From the NCBI GenBank assembly GCA_965199585.1, contig CBDASI010000002.1:1-64000 (forward strand): 64,000 nucleotides of DNA, in the 5' to 3' direction. Shown here one piece after another: positions 44,239 to 54,102 of the stretch. The DNA comes from JAVVHH01 sp965199585. Lineage in GTDB: Bacteria; Pseudomonadota; Alphaproteobacteria; Acetobacterales; Acetobacteraceae. Positions within the stretch are counted from its first letter, which is position 1. Every line of letters begins with the position of its first letter. Both the position numbers and the translations under genes were made by a program. The notes beneath the pieces were generated by a model. It saw only the letters and a list, made by a program, of their open reading frames with translations, did not search any database and had not been told where the DNA came from.

Positions 44239-45861
44239 ATGGCGGATATCGGAACGGCACTCGACGCGCGCTCGCCGCAGGCTCATGCTAATCGCGAGCG
44301 GATGGCCGGCCTGGTCGCTGACCTCCGCACCACCGTCGACACCATCCGCCAGGGCGGCGGCGAGACGGCCCGCCAGCGTCATCTCGCCCGGGGCAAGCTT
44401 CTCCCCCGCGACCGCGTCCGCACCCTCATCGACCCGGCCTCCCCCTTCCTCGAGCTGAGCCAACTCGCCGCTCACGGCATGTATGGCGAGCCGATCCCCG
44501 CCGCTGGCATCATCACCGGCATCGGCATCGTCGAAGGCCAGGAATGCGTCATCGTCGCCAACGATGCGACCGTCAAAGGCGGCACTTACTTCCCGATCAC
44601 GGTGAAGAAACACCTGCGCGCGCAGGAAATCGCCGCCCAGAACCGCCTGCCCTGCATCTATCTCGTCGATTCCGGCGGCGCCAACCTGCCCAACCAGGAC
44701 GAGGTCTTTCCCGACCGCGACCATTTCGGCCGCATCTTCTACAACCAGGCTCAGATGTCCGCCGCCGGCATCCCGCAAATCGCCGCCGTGCTCGGCTCCT
44801 GCACCGCAGGCGGCGCCTATGTCCCCGCCATGGCCGACGAGAGCATCATCGTCCGCAACCAGGGCACCATCTTCCTCGGCGGCCCGCCCCTCGTGAAAGC
44901 CGCCACCGGCGAGATCGTCTCCGCCGAAGATCTCGGCGGTGGCGATCTTCACGCCCGCACCTCCGGCGTCGCCGACCACCTCGCCGAGAGCGATGCCCAC
45001 GCGCTCGGCATCGCCCGCCGCATCGTTCGCACTCTCGGCGCCGCTCCCAAGCGCCCGCCCTTCGCGTTGCACACGCCCACGCCGCCCCGCTTTGACCCGG
45101 CCGAACTCGACGCCCTCATCCCCGCCGACCCTCGCGAGCCCTACGACGTCCGCGAAGTCATCGCCCGACTGGTCGACGGCAGCGAGTTCGACGAGTTCAA
45201 ACGCCTCTACGGCGCCACCTTGGTCACCGGCTTCGCCCGCATCTGGGGCTATCCGGTCGGCATCGTCGCCAACAACGGCATCCTGTTCAGCGAAAGCGCC
45301 CAGAAAGGCGCCCACTTCATCGAGCTCTGCGCCCAGCGCGGCATCCCGCTCGTCTTCCTGCAGAACATCACCGGCTTCATGGTCGGCCGCAAATACGAGG
45401 CCGGCGGCATCGCCAAGGACGGCGCCAAGCTGGTCACCGCCGTCGCTACTGCCCCCGTGCCGAAATTCACCGTCATCATCGGCGGCAGCTTCGGCGCCGG
45501 TAACTACGGCATGTGCGGCCGCGCCTTTTCCCCGCGTTTCCTCTGGATGTGGCCGAACGCCCGCATCTCCGTCATGGGCGGCCCGCAAGCCGCCAGCGTA
45601 CTCTCCACAATCCGCCGCGACGGCATCGAGGCCCGCGGCGGCACCTGGCCCGCCGCGGACGAAGCCGCCTTCAAGGCCCCGATCGAGGCGCAATACGAGG
45701 CCCAGGGCAACCCCTACTACGCCTCCGCCCGCCTCTGGGACGACGGCGTCATTCCCCCCACCGACACCCGCATGACCCTCGCCCTCGCCCTCTCCGCCAG
45801 CCTCAACGCTCCCTCCGAACCCTGGGCCGACGGAAAACGCTTCGGCGTGTTCAGGATGTAA
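44239..45861 (+). CDS. mccB: Acyl-CoA carboxylase beta subunit, methylcrotonyl-CoA type
   Basis: A 540-residue carboxyltransferase. Both crotonase-like halves are present. The segments DSGGANLPNQDEVFPDRDHF and SCTAGGAYVPAMADE are typical of the beta subunit of methylcrotonyl-CoA carboxylase in leucine breakdown, and GITGFM-type QNITGFMVGRKYEAGGIAKD lies in the second half. The ATG at 44239 has GGGAGAT before it. It lies six bases before the biotin subunit gene, its partner. Other leucine-pathway genes (liuA, liuC, liuE) are not adjacent, so geranyl- or propionyl-CoA as substrate is not excluded. Confidence 0.9.
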   Translation: MADIGTALDARSPQAHANRERMAGLVADLRTTVDTIRQGGGETARQRHLARGKLLPRDRVRTLIDPASPFLELSQLAAHGMYGEPIPAAGIITGIGIVEGQECVIVANDATVKGGTYFPITVKKHLRAQEIAAQNRLPCIYLVDSGGANLPNQDEVFPDRDHFGRIFYNQAQMSAAGIPQIAAVLGSCTAGGAYVPAMADESIIVRNQGTIFLGGPPLVKAATGEIVSAEDLGGGDLHARTSGVADHLAESDAHALGIARRIVRTLGAAPKRPPFALHTPTPPRFDPAELDALIPADPREPYDVREVIARLVDGSEFDEFKRLYGATLVTGFARIWGYPVGIVANNGILFSESAQKGAHFIELCAQRGIPLVFLQNITGFMVGRKYEAGGIAKDGAKLVTAVATAPVPKFTVIIGGSFGAGNYGMCGRAFSPRFLWMWPNARISVMGGPQAASVLSTIRRDGIEARGGTWPAADEAAFKAPIEAQYEAQGNPYYASARLWDDGVIPPTDTRMTLALALSASLNAPSEPWADGKRFGVFRM

Positions 45862-45867
45862 TCCGAG

Positions 45868-47832
45868 ATGTTTAACAAGATCCTGATTGCCAACCGCGGC
45901 GAGATCGCCTGCCGCGTCATCCGCACCGCCCGGCGTCTCGGCCTCCGCACCGTCGCCGTCTTCTCCGACGCCGACCGTGACGCGCTGCATGTCGAACTGG
46001 CCGACGAGGCCTATCCGATCGGCCCCGCCCCAGCCCGCGACAGCTATCTGAACACCACCGCCATCCTCGCCGCCGCCCGGGCGAGCGGCGCCCGTGCCAT
46101 CCACCCCGGCTACGGCTTCCTGTCTGAGAACGCCGACTTTGCCGAAGCCTGCGCCGCAGCCGACATCGTCTTCATCGGCCCACCGCCGGCCGCGATCCAC
46201 GCCATGGGCAGCAAATCCGCCGCCAAAGCGCTGATGGGCGATGCCGGCGTCCCGCTTGTGCCGGGCTATCATGGCACCGATCAGGATCCGGCCCTCCTGG
46301 CCGCCGAAGCCACTCGCATCGGCTACCCGGTCCTCATCAAGGCCAGCGCCGGCGGCGGTGGCAAAGGCATGCGCGTCGTCACCGACCCGGCCGATTTCAC
46401 CGAAGCCCTCGCCCTCGCCCAGGGCGAGGCCCGCGCCTCCTTCGGCGACGATCAGGTCCTGATCGAGCGCTACCTCACCGCCCCCCGCCACATCGAGATC
46501 CAGGTTTTTGCGGATCGTCACGGCAACGTCGTCTCGCTCTTCGAACGCGACTGCTCCATCCAGCGCCGTCACCAAAAGGTCATCGAGGAGGCCCCCGCTC
46601 CCGGCATGACGCCCGAACGCCGCGCCGCCATGGGCCAAGCTGCCTGCGACGCTGCCCGTGCCATCGGCTACGAAGGCGCGGGCACCGTCGAGTTCATCGT
46701 CGAGCAGGACGACTTCTTTTTCATGGAGATGAACACCCGCCTCCAGGTCGAACACCCCGTCACTGAAGCCATCACCGGCCAGGATCTCGTCGAGTGGCAA
46801 CTCCTCGTCGCTGCCGGCGAGACCCTTCCGCTGCTGCAGGACGCCCTGGCCATCGACGGTCACGCCGTCGAGGTCCGCCTCTACGCCGAGGACCCCGCCC
46901 GCGACTATCGCCCCAGCACCGGCACGCTGCGTCATTTACGCCAACCCGAACCCGGCCCCGGCATCCGGATCGACACCGGCGTCCGCCAAGGGGACACGAT
47001 CTCAATCTACTACGACCCCATGATCGCCAAGCTGATCACTCACGGCGCGACTCGCGAGGACGCGCTCCGCCACATGTCCGCGGCCCTGGCCGACTACGAG
47101 GTCGCCGGCGTACAGACCAACCTCGACCTGCTCCGCGCCGTCGTCGCCAGCCCTGGTTTCGCCGCAGGCCGGTTCGACACCGGCTACCTCGCGCAACACC
47201 CCGACCTGCTCGGCACCGACCAGCCGTCCGCTCCTCTATCTGCCCTCGCCCTTGCCTGCGCCGCCGTGCTCGCCGCCCGCGCGACGATCGACCGGGCCGA
47301 CCCGCACAGCCCCTGGTCCGCCGCCTCCGCCTGGCGCCTCAACGGCGTCGGATACCAAGAACTCACGCTCCGCGACGGCGAGCGCGAGGTCACGCTCCGC
47401 TGCACGCCGCAGCCCGGCGGTGCCCTCACCGTCGAACTCGACGGGGCCACCGTCGCCGTCCGCCTCCAGGACGGCAGCGCCTGGCTCGACGGCGCCCGCA
47501 AGCCAGCCACCGTCGCCGGCCCCGTCTCGGCCATGAGCGTCTTCCTCGACGGCACGGCCTGGCCGCTCGCTTTGGTCGATCGCCTTGCCCCACCAGCCGG
47601 TGCCAGCGCCGGCGATGGCCGCCTGCTCGCCCCCATGCCCGGCCGCATCGTCAGCGTCCACACCGCGCCGGGCACCGCCGTCGCCAAGGGCGACGTCCTT
47701 GTCCTGCTGGAAGCCATGAAGGTGCAGATGCGGCTGACCGCGCCCCGCGACGGCGTCGTCGACAGCGTCCGTGTCGAACCCGGCGATCTCGTCGACGAAG
47801 GGGTCGAACTCGTGATTTTCGCCAGCCCTTAA
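45868..47832 (+). CDS. mccA: Biotin-dependent acyl-CoA carboxylase alpha subunit
   Basis: A 654-residue protein with a biotin carboxylase domain (about 1-450; ANRGEIACRVIRTARRLG at the start, KASAGGGGKGMRVV for ATP binding, EMNTRLQVEHPVTEAITG), a middle linker domain, and a C-terminal biotin-carrier domain (about 580-654). The biotin site reads LLEAMKVQM, where the usual sequence is AMKM; Lys is kept, so it should still be biotinylated. It pairs with the carboxyltransferase gene just before it. No biotin ligase gene is in the window. Confidence 0.92.
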   Translation: MFNKILIANRGEIACRVIRTARRLGLRTVAVFSDADRDALHVELADEAYPIGPAPARDSYLNTTAILAAARASGARAIHPGYGFLSENADFAEACAAADIVFIGPPPAAIHAMGSKSAAKALMGDAGVPLVPGYHGTDQDPALLAAEATRIGYPVLIKASAGGGGKGMRVVTDPADFTEALALAQGEARASFGDDQVLIERYLTAPRHIEIQVFADRHGNVVSLFERDCSIQRRHQKVIEEAPAPGMTPERRAAMGQAACDAARAIGYEGAGTVEFIVEQDDFFFMEMNTRLQVEHPVTEAITGQDLVEWQLLVAAGETLPLLQDALAIDGHAVEVRLYAEDPARDYRPSTGTLRHLRQPEPGPGIRIDTGVRQGDTISIYYDPMIAKLITHGATREDALRHMSAALADYEVAGVQTNLDLLRAVVASPGFAAGRFDTGYLAQHPDLLGTDQPSAPLSALALACAAVLAARATIDRADPHSPWSAASAWRLNGVGYQELTLRDGEREVTLRCTPQPGGALTVELDGATVAVRLQDGSAWLDGARKPATVAGPVSAMSVFLDGTAWPLALVDRLAPPAGASAGDGRLLAPMPGRIVSVHTAPGTAVAKGDVLVLLEAMKVQMRLTAPRDGVVDSVRVEPGDLVDEGVELVIFASP

Positions 47833-47885
47833 GGGATCGGTAACCTTCGGCGAGTAGGACTGGGCTCGCGTAGTTCGGAGGCCCA

Positions 47886-48425
47886 ATGATCTCGGCAGTG
47901 CAGGAGCAGGAACGTCAGCGCCAGCGGTCCCGCTCCGCCGCATCCGGTCCGGCGTTCAGCGTCCCGATGATGCCTGAGTTGGGCGCGATGCAGTCCCTCT
48001 CGTTCCCGAGCGCCCCGAGTTGCAGCGTCGAGACCGCCGCCTCCGCTGCGCCGAGCAGTCCCAGCGCGGATCTCGGCAGCTATATCGGTCGATCCGTCGG
48101 CACCGGCCAATGCGTCGCCCTGGTCAAAGCCGCCAATCCCTCGCTCGGCCCGGCCTCGGGTTGGGTTCCCGGCGCCTCGGTCCTGGGCAACACGACGTTA
48201 GCCCCCGGCACCCCGATTGCGACCTTCGACAGTTCCAACCGGTATGCCAATGCTACCGACGGCTCCAGCCACGCTGCGATCTATCTCGGGCAAGACCAGC
48301 ACGGCATGCTCGTGATGGATCAGTGGGCCGGCAGCAGCGCCGCGGTTCGGACGATCCCTTGGTCCAACCCCGGCTCCACCCCTGCCAATACCGGCTCGGC
48401 CTTCCGCGTCGTGCGCCCCGCCTGA
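47886..48425 (+). CDS. BPSL0067-like putative amidase or cysteine peptidase
   Basis: A 179-residue protein whose C-terminal 115 residues resemble the BPSL0067 family, which has an NlpC/P60-like fold. The likely catalytic Cys is in TGQCVALVKAAN (Cys76) and the His is in SSHAAIYLG (His129), with MDQW at 144-147. The first 60 residues are Ser-, Ala- and Pro-rich and look disordered; there is no signal peptide. Similar proteins in other bacteria are suggested peptidoglycan amidases, sometimes secreted by type VI systems; no such system is nearby. GGAGG precedes the ATG. Confidence 0.7.
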   Translation: MISAVQEQERQRQRSRSAASGPAFSVPMMPELGAMQSLSFPSAPSCSVETAASAAPSSPSADLGSYIGRSVGTGQCVALVKAANPSLGPASGWVPGASVLGNTTLAPGTPIATFDSSNRYANATDGSSHAAIYLGQDQHGMLVMDQWAGSSAAVRTIPWSNPGSTPANTGSAFRVVRPA

Positions 48426-48542
48426 GGAACGATCGAATCCCTCGATTGTTCACCTTGGACCGAGTCGGTATGAGGGCGACATGTCTCGACTTGAAGTCCG
48501 ATTCCACTTCGATCTGTGCGTGACCGCGGCCGGACTGGCGTG

Positions 48543-50057
48543 ATGCAGCGCCGTGACCTGATCGTCGGCTCCCTCGCCGCGTCGGCAGTCTGGGCAGCCC
48601 GCGCGGAAGCCGTCGACTCCGCCCCGTTCGACGGCAGCACCGTCAAGCGGCTCGCCCGCGATCGCGCTGCTACGGCCTACAAAGCCGCCGACCGTAATCT
48701 GCCGGAGGCGCTGTCCAAGATCGGCTACGACGACTACCGCACCATCCGCTTCGACCCGGCCCAATCCCTCTGGCGTGGCGCCGGGCTCCCGTTCGAGGCG
48801 CAATTCTTCCATCGCGGCTGGCTCTACCCCGATCGGGTCGACATCTTCGAAGTCGTCGACGGCACCGCACAGCCGATCGTCTACCGCCCCGACATGTTCA
48901 CCTTTGGGCCCGGACTCCAGCAGCCCCAGGTAGGCTCGGCTGGCGACCTGGGCTTCGCCGGGTTTCGCCTCCATGCGCCGATCAACCGGCCCGACTATTA
49001 CGACGAGGTCTGCGTCTTCCTCGGCGCCAGCTACTTCCGCGCCGTCGGCAAGCGCGAGGGTTACGGCCTCTCCTCGCGGGGCCTGTCGCTCAAGACCGGC
49101 GATGCCGGCGGCGAGGAATTCCCGGCCTTCCGCAGCTTCTGGCTCGAGCGTCCCCAGAAAGGCACCAACAGCATCGTCGTCCACGCGCTGCTCGACAGTC
49201 CCAGCTGCGCCGCCGCCATCCGCTTCTCCATCCGGCCCGGCGATGACACCATCATGGACATGGAGACCGCGCTCTACCCCCGCGTCGACCTGACCGAAGT
49301 GGGCGTCGGTAACGGCACCAGCATGTTCTACTTCGCCGCCAGCGACCGAAACGGCATTGACGATTATCGCCGCGCCGTCCACGACTCCGACGGCCTGATG
49401 ATGGCCACCGGCCGCGGCGAGCAAGTCTGGCGCCCCCTCGCCAACCCGCAGAAGCTGCAGATCAGCTCGTTTGCCGACACCAGCCCGCGCGGCTTCGGGT
49501 TGGTCCAGCGGCATCGCGACTTCACCGACTACGAGGATCTCGAAGCGCATTACGAGCGCCGCCCCAGCCTCTGGGTCGAACCGATCGGCGACTGGGGCGA
49601 AGGTCAGGTGCAGCTCATCGAGATCCCCACCAAGGACGAAGTGCACGACAACATCGTCGCGTTCTGGCGGCCGAAGCAGAAGCTGCTCGCCAAGTCCGAG
49701 GTCAACTACACCTGCCGGCTGCACTGGGCCGACCTGCCACCCGTCCAGAGCCAGCTCGCACGCTTCACCGCGTTCCGCGCCGGCACCGGCACGACGCAGA
49801 ACGCCCGTCTCTTCGTCCTCGACCTCGCCGGCGACGCGCTGAAGGTTTTGACCGGCGACATCAAGCCGCGCGTCGAGATCAGTGCCGACAAGGGTAAGAT
49901 CGAGAACGTCGTGGCGCTCGCGGCGTCCGAGATCGGCGGCTGGCGCGTCTCGTTCGAGTTGCTGCCCAACGGCGCCGACAGCATCGAACTCCGCCTCGTC
50001 CTGATGAACGGCGACGCCAAGCTCAGCGAGACCTGGCTGTATCGATGGACGGCCTGA
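48543..50057 (+). CDS. opgG: Periplasmic glucan biosynthesis protein OpgG/OpgD
   Basis: A 504-residue periplasmic protein of the MdoG family, needed to build osmoregulated periplasmic glucans. The N-terminus (MQRRDLIVGSLAASAVWAARAEA) is a twin-arginine-like signal peptide, as in OpgD. Family segments include YDDYRTIRFDPAQSLWR, FQAQFFHRGWL-like FEAQFFHRGWLYPDRVDIFE and DFTDYEDLEAHYERRPSLWV. It overlaps opgH by 13 bases. A longer start (GTG at 48516) is possible. OpgG and OpgD are close relatives, so the exact name is uncertain. Confidence 0.92.
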   Translation: MQRRDLIVGSLAASAVWAARAEAVDSAPFDGSTVKRLARDRAATAYKAADRNLPEALSKIGYDDYRTIRFDPAQSLWRGAGLPFEAQFFHRGWLYPDRVDIFEVVDGTAQPIVYRPDMFTFGPGLQQPQVGSAGDLGFAGFRLHAPINRPDYYDEVCVFLGASYFRAVGKREGYGLSSRGLSLKTGDAGGEEFPAFRSFWLERPQKGTNSIVVHALLDSPSCAAAIRFSIRPGDDTIMDMETALYPRVDLTEVGVGNGTSMFYFAASDRNGIDDYRRAVHDSDGLMMATGRGEQVWRPLANPQKLQISSFADTSPRGFGLVQRHRDFTDYEDLEAHYERRPSLWVEPIGDWGEGQVQLIEIPTKDEVHDNIVAFWRPKQKLLAKSEVNYTCRLHWADLPPVQSQLARFTAFRAGTGTTQNARLFVLDLAGDALKVLTGDIKPRVEISADKGKIENVVALAASEIGGWRVSFELLPNGADSIELRLVLMNGDAKLSETWLYRWTA

Positions 50058-52144
50058 CCGCCTCGTTTCACGGCATGCCGCCCGAGGCGCCGCTGGAAAT
50101 GGCGGCGCAATCCTTTCGGCACAAACCCAGCCGGACACCCCGTCCGGCCTCCTCGCCCCGCTCGATCGCCTGGCGTCGCCTGCTGGTAGTCGGTGGCGCC
50201 ATCGCGCTGACCGTCGCGGCCACGCGTGAGATGGCGCTGGTGCTCGGCAGCAACGGCCTGACCACCCTGGCCTACCTCATCCTCGCCCTGTTCGTCTCGC
50301 TCTTCGCATGGATCGCTCTCGCGCTGACCAGCGCCATCGCCGGCTTCGTCTCCGTCCTGACACATGGCGGCCGACGCCTCGACACCGCGCAGGCCGAGCC
50401 CGTCCAAGGCCGAACCGCCTTGCTCATGCCGGCCTACAACGAAGCGCCCGCCCGCATCATGGCCGCCCTCGAGGCCTTGCACCACGATCTCGCCACCGCC
50501 GGCGCCGGCGCTCAGTTCGACCTGTTCGTGCTCAGCGACACGCGTGACCCGGCGGCTTGGATCGCCGAAGAAGCCGCCTTCCTGCAACTCCGCGCCCGCG
50601 TCGGTGGCAACGTGTTCTATCGGCGCCGCGCCCAGAATACGGAGCGCAAGGCCGGTAACATCGCCGACTGGATCCGTCGCTGGGGCGGCGGCTATGACCA
50701 ATTCCTCATCCTGGACGCCGACAGCGTTATGACGGCCGACTGCGTCCTGCGCCTCGTGGCCGCGATGGAGCGGACGCCCGATGCCGGCCTGATCCAGAGC
50801 CTCCCCGTCATTGTCGGCGGCCGCACCCTGTTCGCCCGCATGCAGCAATTCGCCGGCCGGCTCTACGGCCCCGTCATCGCCCACGGCATCGCCTGGTGGC
50901 ACGGTGCCGAGGGCAACTACTGGGGGCACAACGCCATCATCCGCACCCGCGCCTTCGCCGAGGCCGCCGGGCTGCCGACGCTGCCGGGTCGCAAGCCGTT
51001 CGGTGGGCATATCCTGAGCCACGATTTCGTCGAGGCCGCCCTCCTCCGCCGCGCCGGTTGGGCGATCCACATGATGCCCGCGGTCGAGGGCAGCTACGAG
51101 GAAGGCCCGCCCTCCCTGGCCGACGTCGCCGTCCGCGACCGCCGCTGGTGTCAGGGCAACCTGCAGCACGCCGCCGTCCTGCCGACGCGGGGCCTGCACT
51201 GGATCAGCCGCCTGCATCTGATGATGGGCATCGGCGCCTACGGGACCGCGCCGCTCTGGCTAGCCTTCCTGCTCACCGGCATCATCCTGTCGCTCGAGGC
51301 ACACTTCGTCCTGCCCAACTATTTCCCGAGCGGGCCATCCCTGTTCCCCCGCTGGCCCGTGGTCGACCCGGTGCGGTCCATGTGGCTGTTCATCATCACC
51401 ATGGCGGTCCTGCTCGGCCCGAAACTGCTGGCCACACTCGCCGGCCTGCTCCGCGGCGCCGAACGCCGTGCCTTCGGCGGCGGCATCCGCTTGATCGCCA
51501 GCGTGCTGGTGGAGACCCTGCTCGCCGCCCTCATCGCGCCGATCGCCATGCTGACCCAATCGGCCGCGGTGATTTCCATCCTATCCGGCCAGGATGGCGG
51601 CTGGCAGCCGCAACAGCGGGACGACGGCGCGGTCGCCTGGCGCGACGTCGTCCGCGCATACTTGCCGCACACGATGGCCGGCCTCGTGCTCGGCCTCGCT
51701 TCCGCCCTGGTCTCGATCCCGCTGCTTCTGTGGATGACCCCCGTGGTCCTCGGTCTCGTATTGGCGATACCGCTCGCCAGCCTGACGGCCCGCCGCTCGG
51801 TCGGATCCGCCTTCGCCCGCATCGGCCTCCTCGGCACGCCGGAGGAGCGGAACCGGCTGCCGGTGCTCGCCAAGGTCAGCGCCGCCGCAGCCGACTACAC
51901 GCCCTTCGCCGACCCGGTCGCGACCCTCTTCGCCGACCCGGGCCTGCTGGCCGCCCACCTCGCCATGCTGCCGCGTCCACGCCAGCACGACGAGCGCTAT
52001 GACCCGGCGCTCCTCATCGCGCGCGCCAAACTCGACGACTCCACCTCGTTCGCCGGCGCCCGCACCCTGCTCACCAAGCAGGAACTCGCCGCCGCGCTGA
52101 CCGACGCGCCCTGCCTCGATCGGCTGCTCGCGCTCGCCGTCTAG
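50045..52144 (+). CDS. opgH: Glucans biosynthesis glucosyltransferase H
   Basis: A 699-residue inner-membrane glycosyltransferase (family GT2) that makes the glucan backbone from UDP-glucose. Two membrane segments lie near residues 40-95. The catalytic domain follows, with FVLSDTRDP, ILDADSVMT (metal-binding Asp) and RDRRWCQGNLQH (the Q/RxxRW-type motif), and about six membrane segments come after residue 390. E. coli OpgH is longer (about 850 residues) with a bigger N-terminal region. Its stop codon overlaps that of the kinase gene on the other strand (CTAG). Confidence 0.93.
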   Translation: MDGLTASFHGMPPEAPLEMAAQSFRHKPSRTPRPASSPRSIAWRRLLVVGGAIALTVAATREMALVLGSNGLTTLAYLILALFVSLFAWIALALTSAIAGFVSVLTHGGRRLDTAQAEPVQGRTALLMPAYNEAPARIMAALEALHHDLATAGAGAQFDLFVLSDTRDPAAWIAEEAAFLQLRARVGGNVFYRRRAQNTERKAGNIADWIRRWGGGYDQFLILDADSVMTADCVLRLVAAMERTPDAGLIQSLPVIVGGRTLFARMQQFAGRLYGPVIAHGIAWWHGAEGNYWGHNAIIRTRAFAEAAGLPTLPGRKPFGGHILSHDFVEAALLRRAGWAIHMMPAVEGSYEEGPPSLADVAVRDRRWCQGNLQHAAVLPTRGLHWISRLHLMMGIGAYGTAPLWLAFLLTGIILSLEAHFVLPNYFPSGPSLFPRWPVVDPVRSMWLFIITMAVLLGPKLLATLAGLLRGAERRAFGGGIRLIASVLVETLLAALIAPIAMLTQSAAVISILSGQDGGWQPQQRDDGAVAWRDVVRAYLPHTMAGLVLGLASALVSIPLLLWMTPVVLGLVLAIPLASLTARRSVGSAFARIGLLGTPEERNRLPVLAKVSAAAADYTPFADPVATLFADPGLLAAHLAMLPRPRQHDERYDPALLIARAKLDDSTSFAGARTLLTKQELAAALTDAPCLDRLLALAV

Positions 52145-53136
52145 CCTTGCAGCAACCGCTCGATCGTCGCCCGATCCGGCAATGACGGGATCGCGCCGCG
52201 CGCCGTCGTCGTCACCGCCCCGGCCGCGTTCCCCACCCGGCAGATCCGGTCCAGCGTCGCCTTGTCCAATCGCTGGTCCGCGCGCACCCATTCCGCCAGC
52301 AGCCCGGCCATGAACGCGTCACCCGCCCCCGTCGCATCAACGGCGACGACGCTGAACCCCGGCACCGCCCCGCTCGCCGCGCGGGTGAACCACGTGCAGC
52401 CCTCCCGGCCCGCCGTCACCGCGACCAGCAGCAGGTCGTCGTGCCACAGCGCCCGCACCCCCCGCTCGACATCGGTCTCGCCGGTCAGGAACTCGACCTC
52501 CTCGGCCCCGATCTTCACGATTTCCGCATGCGCGAGTCCCGCCATCATCCCCGCTTTCGCGCTCGCCGCATCCGGCCACAGCGCCAGCCGCAGGTTCGGA
52601 TCGTAGCTCCGCCGCACCCCATGCCGCCGCGCCAGCGCGATCGCATGCAGCGTGGCACTCCGGCACGGCTCGGCGATCAGGCTGATCGACCCGTAGTGCA
52701 GCACCTGCGCCGCCGCGATCGCCGCCTCGTCGACGTCCTCCGGCGCGAACAGGATATCGGCCGCCCGTTCGCGATAGAACAGGAACTCCCGATCTCCATC
52801 CGCTGCCAACGACACGAAGGCCAGGGACGTCGGCGCCCCGACCGCGAACAGCAGCGGCCCGGTATCCACCCCCGCCGCGGCCAGCGTGTCGGCGAGGTAA
52901 TGGCCGAACCCATCCTCCCCGACCTTACCCATGAACGCACTCGTCACGCCGAGCCGAGCGAGCCCGACCGCGACGTTGGCCGGCGCCCCGCCCGCGGCCT
53001 TGCGGAACGTCTCGGCCCCGTCCAGCCCCACACCGGTCACCGTCGGCACGAAATCGATCAGCAACTCACCCAGACAGACGATCTCGGCCAACGGCGTCGA
53101 TCCCCTACCGCGTCCAGCCGGGGTATTGGCCGACAT
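52141..53136 (-). CDS. frcK: PfkB-family sugar kinase, probably fructokinase
   Basis: A 331-residue ribokinase-fold kinase. The sugar-binding N-terminus is CLGELLIDFVP, then GGAPANVAVGLARLG, and the C-terminal catalytic site is VDATGAGDAFMAGLLAEW, with the GAGD anion hole and catalytic Asp. It is last in the ABC sugar operon, like FrcK of Sinorhizobium. ATG at 53136 overlaps the binding-protein gene by 32 bases; TTG at 53091 starts just after that gene's stop with GGGGA upstream and may be the true start (316 residues). The substrate is inferred. Confidence 0.88.
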   Translation of the reverse strand: MSANTPAGRGRGSTPLAEIVCLGELLIDFVPTVTGVGLDGAETFRKAAGGAPANVAVGLARLGVTSAFMGKVGEDGFGHYLADTLAAAGVDTGPLLFAVGAPTSLAFVSLAADGDREFLFYRERAADILFAPEDVDEAAIAAAQVLHYGSISLIAEPCRSATLHAIALARRHGVRRSYDPNLRLALWPDAASAKAGMMAGLAHAEIVKIGAEEVEFLTGETDVERGVRALWHDDLLLVAVTAGREGCTWFTRAASGAVPGFSVVAVDATGAGDAFMAGLLAEWVRADQRLDKATLDRICRVGNAAGAVTTTARGAIPSLPDRATIERLLQG

Positions 53137-54028
53137 TGTCGCGCGTCACCAATTTCGGCTCGAGCAGAACGACGGGGTTCTCCGGCTTCTTGCCGTTCAT
53201 GATGTCGACCCCGGTCTTGACCGCCAGCCTACCCATCTCCGTCGGATCCTGGCTCGCCGAGGCCTGCACCTGCGTGTTGCCCTTGAGCGCGCCGACGATG
53301 TCGGGCGCCCCGTCGACCGACACGATGGTGATCCCCGTCCGGTTCAGCTGCTTGGCGGCCAGATCGCTCCCGATCGCCTGCGGATCGTTGATGGTGAACA
53401 CGCCGACCACGTTGGGGAACCGCGTCAGGTAGCCCTGCATCGCCGCCATGCCGCCCTCGCGCGAGCCCTTGCCGTCCTGGTCCGACGATAGGATCTTGAT
53501 GTCGGGGTGCTTGGCCAACACGTCCTTGCAGCCCTTGACCCGGTCGATCACGGCCGAGACCTGCGGCCCGTTCTCGATGATCACGTCGCCCTTGCCGCCG
53601 ATCTTGTCGACCATCAGCTGGCACGAGATCTCGCCGGCTTGCACATTGTTAGTCTGCACCGTCGCATCCGCGCCCGCCGCAGCGACATCGACCGCGATGA
53701 CCACCACGCCGGCCGCCTGCGCCCGCTTGATGGCCGGAGCGATGGCCCGCGGATCCGCCGCGTTGACCAGGATCAGGTCGACACCCGACGAGATGAAGTT
53801 GTCGATCTGCGTGAACTGCTTGTTGAGATCGTAATCCGCCGAGGCCGTCGTGATCTTGACGCCCGGGTTGATCGACTTGGCTTCCGCCTCGGCGCCCTTG
53901 GACAGCGCGACGAAATACGGGTTGCCGAGCGAGCCAACGGTGATGCCGACCGACTTCAGCTCCTTGGCCGACACCGGCGCGGCCGCCACGGCCAGCGCGA
54001 CCCCGGCGAGCAGGATGGTTTTCAACAT
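53105..54028 (-). CDS. frcB: Sugar ABC transporter substrate-binding protein, fructose type
   Basis: A 307-residue periplasmic binding protein. It has a signal peptide (MLKTILLAGVALAVAAAPVSA) and the ribose-binding-protein fold, with DLILVNAADPRAIAPAIKRA, VVVIAVDVAAAGADAT and FTINDPQAIGSDLAAKQL. It resembles FrcB. GGAGAGG lies nine bases before the ATG at 54028. A longer frame to 54532 runs into the permease gene and is rejected. Confidence 0.9.
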   Translation of the reverse strand: MLKTILLAGVALAVAAAPVSAKELKSVGITVGSLGNPYFVALSKGAEAEAKSINPGVKITTASADYDLNKQFTQIDNFISSGVDLILVNAADPRAIAPAIKRAQAAGVVVIAVDVAAAGADATVQTNNVQAGEISCQLMVDKIGGKGDVIIENGPQVSAVIDRVKGCKDVLAKHPDIKILSSDQDGKGSREGGMAAMQGYLTRFPNVVGVFTINDPQAIGSDLAAKQLNRTGITIVSVDGAPDIVGALKGNTQVQASASQDPTEMGRLAVKTGVDIMNGKKPENPVVLLEPKLVTRDNVGQYPGWTR

Positions 54029-54102
54029 GGGTGTTCCTCTCCGATGCGCCCCGTATTGTGGTGCTGCCGGCGGACGGGGCACGACCCGCCGGCAGCGTTC
54101 CG

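Noticed and set aside
44185..46935. A 916-residue open frame on the minus strand
   Set aside because: It is antisense to mccB and mccA, which are clear genes; long opposite-strand frames arise from high GC at third codon positions.
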